Shown here piece by piece: positions 14,885 to 20,711 of a stretch of DNA of 21,285 nt; within the stretch, counting starts at the first letter, position 1; each line of letters starts with the position of its first letter. The position numbers were made by a program, and so were the translations under genes. Below the pieces are notes generated by a model. The model saw nothing but the letters and a program-made list of their open reading frames with translations, was not told the DNA's origin and searched no databases. Source of the DNA: FEN-680 sp036845225 (GTDB lineage Bacteria > Actinomycetota > Geothermincolia > Fen-727 > Anoxymicrobiaceae); NCBI GenBank assembly GCA_036845225.1, contig DAIUEJ010000044.1, positions 1 to 21,285 of the forward strand, in the 5' to 3' direction.

Positions 14885-15726
14885 TCGTCCTCCTCGACCG
14901 CGGGTGTGAAGTCCATCTCGGGATGGCAATCGAACGCGACCGGAACCACTGAGCGCACCTCGGGCCCCAGGAACATCCTGCCCAGCTCCTGGCACTTTTC
15001 AACGTGCCCCGTGGTGAGGAACATCATCGAGCCCTGCCTCTCGCTGTCGGCCAGCCATCCGAGCCGATCGAGTATGTCCTGGACCTCGGCCGCAGTCTCA
15101 TCGGCGCTGCTTATCAACTCCACGTTCGGCCCCACCACCTCGTGGAGGAGCGGGGCCAGAAGGGGGTAGTGAGTGCATCCCATGATGAGAGTGTCGATCC
15201 CGGACTCGAGCATGGGGTCGATGTAACCCAGTGCCATCTCGGAGATGTGGTCGCCCGTGACCTCTCCCCGCTCTACAAACTCCACGAACTCCGGGCACGC
15301 CTGGCTGAAAACCCGCGCCCGCGGATCGAGCCGCTCGATGGCGCGCTCGTACGAGCCGCTGGTGATGGTGACCTTTGTGCCGATCACCCCGATGTTGAGA
15401 CGCTTGGAACGGCGCAGAGCCGCGCGCACGCCGGGCATGACGACGCCGACCACGGGTATGTCACACTCCCGCTGCGCCTCCTCGAGGGCCGCGGCCGTGG
15501 CGCTGTTGCACGCGATGACGATGAGCTTGACGTCGAAGCCGAGCAGGTACTCGACGATCTCCAGGGCGAAGCCGCGCACCTCGTCGATGTCGCGGGGGCC
15601 GTAAGGTCCCCGCGCGCCGTCGCCGAGGTAGATGATGCGCTCGCCCGGCAGAAGGTCCATCACGGACCTGACCACGGTGAGGCCTCCGACTCCGCTATCG
15701 AATATGCCTATAGGCCTGTCGTTCAT
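14881..15726 (-). CDS. murI: Glutamate racemase
   Basis: This 281-residue enzyme makes D-glutamate for peptidoglycan from L-glutamate, without a cofactor. It shows GIFDSGVGG (7-15) with D10 and S11, PYG (41-43), the first catalytic cysteine C73 in ACNSAT and the second, C184, in GCTHYP. The ATG at 15726 matches the family N-terminus (NDRPIGIFDSG) and has a GGGAAG SD about 9 nt upstream; longer starts are unlike the family. It is the promoter-proximal gene of the murI-MBL-rph-rdgB operon. Confidence 0.96.
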   Translation of the reverse strand: MNDRPIGIFDSGVGGLTVVRSVMDLLPGERIIYLGDGARGPYGPRDIDEVRGFALEIVEYLLGFDVKLIVIACNSATAAALEEAQRECDIPVVGVVMPGVRAALRRSKRLNIGVIGTKVTITSGSYERAIERLDPRARVFSQACPEFVEFVERGEVTGDHISEMALGYIDPMLESGIDTLIMGCTHYPLLAPLLHEVVGPNVELISSADETAAEVQDILDRLGWLADSERQGSMMFLTTGHVEKCQELGRMFLGPEVRSVVPVAFDCHPEMDFTPAVEEDE

Positions 15727-15763
15727 GATTCTGGCTTCCCATCCTCGAGCAATCCAAGAGTCT

Positions 15764-15792
15764 ATTATCCGGCAGAACGCCGGGGCAGGCAA
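15764..15792 (-). promoter_or_regulatory. Sigma70-type promoter for the murI operon
   Basis: On the minus strand TTGCCT (15792-15787) and GATAAT (15769-15764) are separated by exactly 17 nt and match 4/6 and 5/6 of the consensus. The -10 box ends 37 nt before the murI ATG. This is the best-formed promoter in the window. Confidence 0.6.
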
Positions 15793-15912
15793 AACCGGAT
15801 TGGCGAGTTGGAGGAAAGAAGGTTGGTCTTGCGGGGGGGTAGATTCTCAGCAGAGGCCGTCCGCGTCTGCCGGAGTCGTAGTGGTCTCGGAATCCTTGCG
15901 AGCTTCAGACCT

Positions 15913-15976
15913 GGACCCGCGCACCTGCCCTTCGGGTCCGCCGTCACGTGACGATTCGTGATCAGCGCTGCTGATC
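15913..15976. terminator. Hairpin cluster after the envelope-protein operon
   Basis: Within the 279-nt gap between the 70-residue gene and murI lie three inverted repeats. They are GGACCCG/CGGGTCC (15913-15919 with 15933-15939), the 10-bp palindrome GTCACGTGAC (15943-15952) and GATCAGC-GCT-GCTGATC (15960-15976). No T tract follows. They probably end transcription of the upstream operon and separate it from the murI promoter. The rest of the gap shows nothing I can name. Confidence 0.45.
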
Positions 15977-16005
15977 CGTGTCACGCTGTCGGCGCGGGGC
16001 GACGA

Positions 16006-16218
16006 CTACGCCTTTGCGATGCGCCGGGAGAACGCCTGATAGACGCGCGTTCCGTCAGCGGAGGCGTTCGTGCTCTCGCGCTCGCGCCTTATCGTGAGCT
16101 TCCATGCCCTCTCCGACAGAACGCGTCGCAGGAGGGCGCTCACGTCGGCAGGCCCCACCCTGACGGATTCCCGGCCGGCCCCGGCAATCTCTACTTGTTG
16201 CAGGTAATACGGCTGCAT
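16006..16218 (-). CDS. Small hypothetical protein, last gene of envelope operon
   Basis: A 70-residue protein I do not recognise. It is charged, with no signal peptide or membrane segment, and a basic C-terminal half (KLTIRRERE, YQAFSRRIAKA). The N-terminal half (YYLQQVEIAGAG, VRVGPADVSALLRRVL) reads like a strand followed by a helix. The ATG is preceded by AAGGGGTGG about 4 nt upstream and lies 19 nt after the small membrane protein stops, so it is very likely co-transcribed. If real, it is the only clearly cytoplasmic member of the operon and could be a regulator or adaptor. No function is assigned. Confidence 0.6.
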   Translation of the reverse strand: MQPYYLQQVEIAGAGRESVRVGPADVSALLRRVLSERAWKLTIRRERESTNASADGTRVYQAFSRRIAKA

Positions 16219-16237
16219 GATGCCACCCCTTCCTGAA

Positions 16238-16417
16238 TCACCTGTTGACCAGCGAAACCAGGAGCATGGTCACCGCGGTCACCGCGTAGAGCCCCGAGAT
16301 CCCCACGAGGACCTTGCCGGTCACGCGGCCGTCCCTCCAGATGGTGTCCCAGAGGGCGTATACCGCGAGCGCGACTGCTGCCAGTGTGACCATGATTATC
16401 AAAGCCATGAAGAACAT
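16238..16417 (-). CDS. 59-residue two-helix membrane protein
   Basis: A short gene not recognisable by family. The product starts MFFMALIIMV and has two hydrophobic helices (about 2-23 and 36-56). They are joined by a short charged loop (WDTIWRDGRVTGK), and the protein ends LVNR. The charged loop predicts a cytoplasmic hairpin loop. The SD GGAG lies 6 nt before the ATG and overlaps the stop codon of the preceding gene (TAGGAG), so translation is coupled. Small two-helix proteins in membrane operons often stabilise or anchor partner proteins; that role here is inferred from context only. Confidence 0.75.
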   Translation of the reverse strand: MFFMALIIMVTLAAVALAVYALWDTIWRDGRVTGKVLVGISGLYAVTAVTMLLVSLVNR

Positions 16418-16426
16418 AGTGCGCTC

Positions 16427-16939
16427 CTAGAACTTGCCTTCCATCATGTTTGCGATGCCCGCGGCGCTGCTGTTCGTCGAACGCAGCCCGCCCGCCATGC
16501 GCTGCAGGGCGGCCACGGTGCGGTTGATGAACTCCCTGGTCACGCCTGTGTAACTTCGCACCTTGTCCAGCGGGGCCTTGGCTGCCCCGGCCGCCGCCGT
16601 CAGCCCTCCCATCTTCTCGTTGCTCGCCTGGAGCAACCCGTTGGTAGTTCCCTGGAGCTCGTTGGCCTCGGCGACGAGGCCGTTCATGTCCACCACGACC
16701 GACGACAGGGCCGTGAGGTCCGTCAGCATCTTCTCGGTCTTGCCGACCATCTCTTCGGTCGGCTTGAAAGCGCCGCATATCTCCACGATTGAACTGTTCT
16801 GCAGTTCCACGCCCTTCACGAGCGCCTTCTGCTTCTGACCGATCGTCCGCTGGACGCCGATCACCTTGACCAGGGTGAACCCTGTCAGGGAAAGGCTTCC
16901 CGCTATCACGAGGACAAGAAACACTTTTACTGCTTTCAT
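16427..16939 (-). CDS. Membrane-anchored helical protein 5 of envelope operon
   Basis: A 170-residue protein of unknown family. An N-terminal signal anchor (about 4-27, MKAVKVFLVLVIAGS) is followed by an extracytoplasmic domain rich in Ser, Thr, Asn, Ala and Gly with hydrophobic residues every 3-4 positions (e.g. TNGLLQASNEKMGGL), suggesting long amphipathic helices or coiled coil. One cysteine lies at about 54 (EICGAF). Three starts are possible (GTG 16948, ATG 16945, ATG 16939). ATG 16939 is preferred because AGGTG lies 6 nt upstream, fused to the preceding TAG stop. It shares layout but no obvious alignable identity with the four genes before it. Confidence 0.82.
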   Translation of the reverse strand: MKAVKVFLVLVIAGSLSLTGFTLVKVIGVQRTIGQKQKALVKGVELQNSSIVEICGAFKPTEEMVGKTEKMLTDLTALSSVVVDMNGLVAEANELQGTTNGLLQASNEKMGGLTAAAGAAKAPLDKVRSYTGVTREFINRTVAALQRMAGGLRSTNSSAAGIANMMEGKF

Positions 16940-16948
16940 GACCATCAC

Positions 16949-17752
16949 CTATTTCAGGAGATCCGTGACCGGGTCCAGCAGTGGATCCAGCACCCGTTCC
17001 TTCACTTTCACGACTGTCTTCACCGTCGTGTCCACGACTTTCTGGACGCTCGTTACGGCAGCCTGGGCCGGGCCCTGGGGCTGCGCCGGCGAATTGGTTT
17101 TGCTGGCGGGAGTCTTCCCGGGGAGCAGGGCGGTCACAGCCGCGGCGGTCTTCGGCAGGAAGTCCCCAAGCCTCGACAGCAGGTCGCCTCGCATGTAGGC
17201 CTTGGCTTTTGCGCTCAGCGGCTGGATCCTGGCAAGGTATCCGATCGTCTGGTCGAAAAGACCCGAGATCTGTGACGCGATGGCGACCATCTGTCCGGTA
17301 CCGTCGACGACCTGGCGCGTGAGGTCCAGAGACCCTTGCATGCCGGCGACCAGGTCCGCCATCACCGGGTCCAGCGCCCGCACCCCGCCAAGCGTTTCCT
17401 GGAGCCTGGACTCCAGCCTGCCTATCGACTCGTTGGTCTTTGTCAGCAGCGGCTTCTGGGCGCCCATCAACCCGTTGAGGCGATCCACAACTCCCAGTTG
17501 ATCCTTCAACAACTTATTCGTCTTACCCAGGAGGTCCAGCTTGCCGTTGAGGACGTCGACATTGGATTTCACCTTGGTCATGCTTGCGTTCAGGTCACGC
17601 ATGGTGCCCAGGCTGCCGTCGACCATGTTGAAGATGTTCATCTTCTCGTTGAGCGACCCCAGCACCCCGTGGCTTGCCAGGACGATTGCGAATACCGTGG
17701 CGCCCACCAGCAGCATCGCCACCCCCATGATCATCGCCGTTTTCCTCTTCAT
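16949..17752 (-). CDS. Membrane-anchored helical protein 4, largest of the envelope operon
   Basis: A 267-residue protein of unknown family. It has a basic N-terminus (MKRKTAM) and one signal anchor (about 6-29). An extended heptad-like helical region follows to about 190 (VKSNVDVLNGKLDLLGKTNK type). A Pro/Ala/Gln-rich linker lies around 210-230. The C-terminal amphipathic segment is rich in Val and Asp (VVDTTVKTVVKVKERVLDP) and ends PVTDLLK. Similar Val/Asp/Thr segments occur in the LPxTG protein and in the Thr-rich protein at the right edge. The GTG at 17761 is too close to the SD; ATG 17752 has GGAG 10 nt upstream. The preceding stop is fused to the SD (TGAAGGAG). Confidence 0.83.
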   Translation of the reverse strand: MKRKTAMIMGVAMLLVGATVFAIVLASHGVLGSLNEKMNIFNMVDGSLGTMRDLNASMTKVKSNVDVLNGKLDLLGKTNKLLKDQLGVVDRLNGLMGAQKPLLTKTNESIGRLESRLQETLGGVRALDPVMADLVAGMQGSLDLTRQVVDGTGQMVAIASQISGLFDQTIGYLARIQPLSAKAKAYMRGDLLSRLGDFLPKTAAAVTALLPGKTPASKTNSPAQPQGPAQAAVTSVQKVVDTTVKTVVKVKERVLDPLLDPVTDLLK

Positions 17753-17767
17753 CTCGTTCACACTCCT

Positions 17768-18337
17768 TCAGGGCAGAACGGGCATCGCGTACGTGAACAC
17801 GATCTTGTAGGTCGCCGAACTCGCGAGCTTGCTGTGCATCTGCGACATCTCGCCCGCGATCGAAGAGTTCAGGCTGTTTATCTGGTCGAGCAGTCCCAGA
17901 GACGATCCCGACGCGACGTTCCCTTTCTGGACGGCTTCAGCAAGCTGTTCGATGCAGGGGATGAGGCCGTTCAGCGCTTCAGTGAGCTTCGCCGTGTGCC
18001 CGCCGACGCCGGAAAGCACGCCGTTGGTCTTCTGAATGGTGTCCACCATGGCGGAGAGCCCGTCGCGCATGCCGCTCATCGTCTTGAGGATCTCCTTGAT
18101 GTACCCGCCGACGATACCGGCCTTGTCATTGAGCGCGACGGTCGGGTCGAGGCCGCCCTTCATGGACTCGTTCAGCTCGCATGACCTGGCGATCTGCTTC
18201 TGCACGACCCCTATCTTGTGATTGACGTTTCCGGCAACCCCCAGCGTCGCCGTCGTGCCGAGGGCGGTGATCAGCGCGATAGCGGCCGCCGTCGCGAGAA
18301 CCCCTGCTCCCGTGATCTTCTTGAGCCTCTCTTTCAT
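17768..18337 (-). CDS. Membrane-anchored helical protein 3 of envelope operon
   Basis: A 189-residue protein of unknown family. It has a basic start (MKERLKK), a hydrophobic anchor at about 11-36, and then a helical extracytoplasmic region with regularly spaced Leu/Ile/Met and many Ser, Asn and Gly. Two cysteines (about 53, RSCELN; about 127, LIPCIEQ) lie outside the membrane and could form a disulfide. The C-terminus TYAMPVLP resembles the ALPALP end of the preceding gene product. The SD GAGGAG directly precedes the ATG and follows the previous TAA stop within 8 nt. No enzymatic motif is seen. Confidence 0.83.
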   Translation of the reverse strand: MKERLKKITGAGVLATAAAIALITALGTTATLGVAGNVNHKIGVVQKQIARSCELNESMKGGLDPTVALNDKAGIVGGYIKEILKTMSGMRDGLSAMVDTIQKTNGVLSGVGGHTAKLTEALNGLIPCIEQLAEAVQKGNVASGSSLGLLDQINSLNSSIAGEMSQMHSKLASSATYKIVFTYAMPVLP

Positions 18338-18350
18338 CTCTCCTCACCCC

Positions 18351-18866
18351 TTAAGGAAGAGCCGGCAAGGCTGCGTTGTTCTGACAGGCGAGGTCGTACA
18401 TGCTGGCGACTTTGCCGAGTTGGCCCCTGGCGGAGGCGCCTATCGCCGTAAGAAGGTCGCCGGCGCCACCCATCACCCCGACCACTGAGGACATCCGGCC
18501 GGCGATCTGGCTGGCGAGATCGAAGTTCTCGACGATGATGCCGTCGATCTGTCGATTGGCGGCCAGCAGAGCGTCGTTCATCTGCCTGATCTGCTCAGCG
18601 TCGCCGGCGATCCCTTTTGCGAGTCCGCGGGCGGTGTCCATCTTCGTCAGGAGCGCGTCAAACTGGTCTGCCATCTTCTTGATGCTCCCGCTCTTGACCC
18701 CCATCGCATCCTCGTAGGCGATTGCCTTGGCCAGCAGCCGGCTGTTGGTGGACAGTTGCGAGTCAAGGCCCTTGAGCTGCCCCAGCATCAGCAGCGTGTT
18801 GACCATGAATCCGACGAGTACTACTACTCCGGTGACCATTACGATCTTCCTGGTCCTGGGTTTCAT
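18351..18866 (-). CDS. Membrane-anchored helical protein 2 of envelope operon
   Basis: A 171-residue protein of unknown family. A very basic N-terminus (MKPRTRK) precedes one anchor helix (about 8-29). An extracytoplasmic helical domain follows (SRLLAKAIAYEDA, MNDALLAANRQIDG) with a Gly/Ala-rich C-terminal third. One cysteine near the end (DLACQNN) precedes the terminal ALPALP. ATG 18866 is preferred, with AGGAG 9 nt upstream, over GTG 18872, which has 3-nt spacing. The SD is fused to the previous stop (TAGGAG). The positive-inside rule places the long domain outside the cell. Confidence 0.83.
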   Translation of the reverse strand: MKPRTRKIVMVTGVVVLVGFMVNTLLMLGQLKGLDSQLSTNSRLLAKAIAYEDAMGVKSGSIKKMADQFDALLTKMDTARGLAKGIAGDAEQIRQMNDALLAANRQIDGIIVENFDLASQIAGRMSSVVGVMGGAGDLLTAIGASARGQLGKVASMYDLACQNNAALPALP

Positions 18867-18878
18867 CTCCACCCACTC

Positions 18879-19394
18879 CTACATGTTTCTCATGATGCTG
18901 AGCGCCTGGTCCATCTTGTGATTTATGCCGTCGTTGGTGCTCTTGAAGTCCTGGAGGTTCACCATCAGGGCGCGCACCAGGTCGAGCGTGGTTCCCGCCA
19001 TGCCAAGTTGCGCCTCGGTGTGACCCTTGAGGCCCGACTCGACCGCAAGGACCTGCTGTCCGAGCCCGAGGACCGAGGCCACCTTGGAGCGCTGCGTTCG
19101 CACGATCGACGCCAGTTGCCGGGTGGTCGAGATCTGCGTCTTCGTCTTGTCGTCCACGGCTCCGAGCAGAACGACCGATTCGCTCAACTGCGCTTCTTTG
19201 GCATCGAGCGCTTGAATGACGTCGAGGAGTGAAGCGGTCTTATCGTTGAGACCGGAGACTTCTTTGTTCAACTTCTTCAACTGGCCGGTGAGGTCCATCT
19301 TCTTGATGCCGGCGGTGTTTACGCAGCCGAGTGGAAATGCCGCCAGAATTACCAGGATCATCGCTCCGGTTACCGCTTTGATCTTTCTGCTCAT
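18879..19394 (-). CDS. Membrane-anchored helical protein 1, first gene of envelope operon
   Basis: A 171-residue protein of unknown family. It has a basic start (MSRKIKA) and a hydrophobic segment at about 8-24 that ends FPLGC. The cysteine could be a lipidation site, but the -3 residue is Pro rather than Leu, so the lipobox is weak. The mature part is strongly helical with heptad-like spacing (QLKKLNKEVSGLNDKTASLL). It ends KMDQALSIMRNM. The ATG is preceded by GGAGG 6 nt upstream. As first gene it faces the divergent LPxTG protein gene across a 260-nt gap. Its stop is fused to the next SD (TAGGAG). Confidence 0.83.
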   Translation of the reverse strand: MSRKIKAVTGAMILVILAAFPLGCVNTAGIKKMDLTGQLKKLNKEVSGLNDKTASLLDVIQALDAKEAQLSESVVLLGAVDDKTKTQISTTRQLASIVRTQRSKVASVLGLGQQVLAVESGLKGHTEAQLGMAGTTLDLVRALMVNLQDFKSTNDGINHKMDQALSIMRNM

Positions 19395-19503
19395 CGGTGG
19401 CCTCCGCTTTTGTCGTGCGCTGCCTTGCTCCCCTCAATACGGGTGGTCTCTCGTTTTCATTCGCATTGGAGCGGTAATCACACGCCCGGGGGAATAGGCG
19501 GTA

Positions 19504-19518
19504 ACCCCTGTGGGGGGT
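19504..19518. promoter_or_regulatory. Small hairpin in the divergent intergenic region
   Basis: ACCCC (19504-19508) can pair with GGGGT (19514-19518) around a 5-nt loop. It lies in the 260-nt divergent region 19395-19654, about 137 nt before the LPxTG protein start. GCGGTAA recurs before it (about 19470 and 19498). The arrangement might be a regulatory site for one of the two divergent genes, but I match it to no known riboswitch. Clear promoter hexamers were not found in this gap. Confidence 0.3.
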
Positions 19519-19560
19519 CTGCTGGAACCTCCAATAGTAATAGTGGACAGAAAGGTGGAC

Positions 19561-19574
19561 GGTGCCTGACCCCT
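19561..19574. repeat. Family B repeat core
   Basis: GGTGCCTGACCCCT is an exact 14-mer match to 12754-12767 and shares the GGTGCCTG core with the long inverted repeat at 6812-6904. Here it lacks clear pairing arms and lies about 80 nt upstream of the LPxTG protein start, so it is probably a decayed solo unit. Confidence 0.6.
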
Positions 19575-19654
19575 GCCAGCGAATGAAAGCTGCCCGACGC
19601 CCGTATCTATCGCAGGAACAGCCAAAGTCGCGGAGCAGAATGGAGGCGATCGTA

Positions 19655-20485
19655 ATGAACAGGAAGAACGCTCTCAGGGTACTTGCGTGCCTGGGCGCCG
19701 CGCTGGTCCTGGTGACCTCGCTGGCAGGCCTGGCCGGCGCGGGCACCACGACGGTGCCCGGCACCGACATCACAATCCCGATCGAGTTGCCGGCACCGAA
19801 CCTGCCGGTGGACATCCCGGGCACGGTCGAACAGGTCACCAATGCCGTACTGCCGGACGCTAACGTCCCGCAGGTCCCGCAGCTCCCCGTGCCTGACGCG
19901 ACCACGGTGGTCAAGGCCGTCACGACCGCTACGGATACCGTGACCGGGATCGTCGAAGCGGTGCCGGTGCCGGACCTGAGGGGTAAAGTCCCAGCCCTGC
20001 CGGCCGGGGTGCCAAGCGTGAGCGTCTTGACGCAGCAGGCTCAAGCGGTCGCCAACCAACTGCCCGTTGCGGGGTTGGTCAAGGACGTGACGGGTACCGT
20101 TCAGGTACCTCAGACCGGAATGATAATCAGCTACATCACCAAGCTCATCCCACCGGAGCTGGCCAACCTGCCTATCGTCAAGAAACTGCTGACAGTGCTG
20201 CAGTCGCTTCTCAGCCGGCCGCTCATCCCGCCGGTGGCACCAGCCCTGCCAACGGCAGCGCAAGCATCAGACCCCCCTGCCGCATCCGCGGTGGTTGCGC
20301 CCACCGGTCCGTCGGCCCTGCAATTGGATCCGGCGGCTGACGATTCCCTCGTAGGCAACACCTACGACCACCTGCCCTACACCGGGGCGGATTTCACCAG
20401 CGCTCTCATCTCGATCCTCGTGCTCGCGGCCGCTCTCCTGATCGTCGCGAAGTTCGAGATGTTGATGAAAGCACGCTCCTCCTAG
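19655..20485 (+). CDS. Secreted Pro/Val-rich surface protein with LPxTG sorting signal
   Basis: A 276-residue predicted cell-wall-anchored protein. It has a Sec signal peptide (about 1-29, MNRKNALRV to LAGLAGA). A mature region is rich in Pro, Val, Thr and Ala (VPGTDITIPIELPAPNLPV). A helical Val/Thr stretch (TTVVKAVTTATDTVTGIVEAV) and a Pro/Ala-rich spacer follow. The sorting signal is LPYTG at 240-244, then a hydrophobic helix (about 250-265) and the tail KFEMLMKARSS. A sortase would cut after Thr and link the protein to the wall. No sortase gene is in the window. The ATG at 19655 is chosen because GGAGG lies 8 nt upstream and the signal peptide starts there. It diverges from the helical-protein operon, suggesting joint regulation. 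The binding function is unknown. Confidence 0.88.
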   Translation: MNRKNALRVLACLGAALVLVTSLAGLAGAGTTTVPGTDITIPIELPAPNLPVDIPGTVEQVTNAVLPDANVPQVPQLPVPDATTVVKAVTTATDTVTGIVEAVPVPDLRGKVPALPAGVPSVSVLTQQAQAVANQLPVAGLVKDVTGTVQVPQTGMIISYITKLIPPELANLPIVKKLLTVLQSLLSRPLIPPVAPALPTAAQASDPPAASAVVAPTGPSALQLDPAADDSLVGNTYDHLPYTGADFTSALISILVLAAALLIVAKFEMLMKARSS

Positions 20486-20501
20486 CACCAGCACACTGGA
20501 C

Positions 20502-20536
20502 GGGGCGGCTTCAGCCACAGTTCCGGAGGCCGCCCC
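20502..20536 (+). terminator. GC-rich hairpin after the LPxTG protein gene
   Basis: GGGGCGGC (20502-20509) pairs perfectly with GCCGCCCC (20529-20536) around a 19-nt loop, 17 nt after the stop codon. A C-rich tract rather than a T run follows, so intrinsic termination is uncertain. It could also serve the convergent gene at 20712. The rest of the 226-nt gap shows nothing I can name. Confidence 0.5.
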
Positions 20537-20711
20537 ACCCCCCCTTCCGCATCATCCACTAACCCGCGACCGCCCGCCTTCCGTTGAGTCTCTTCGAGTC
20601 AACCTTGCCACGGGATGTCTGACCTCGATTCCCTCTACTCATGGACAGAAATTGCGGGTGAAGTGTAAACAGAGGTGGAAATCGAACGACGTAAGTCAGG
20701 CGTGAGTCAGC

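Noticed and set aside
18879..19394. Operon protein 1 as a certain lipoprotein
   Set aside because: The FPLGC sequence has Pro at -3 instead of Leu/Val/Ile, so the lipobox is not convincing.
19470..19535. Possible riboswitch upstream of the LPxTG gene
   Set aside because: Only one short C/G hairpin is visible and the sequence does not match c-di-GMP, c-di-AMP or glycine riboswitch consensus features I know. A covariance-model search would settle it.
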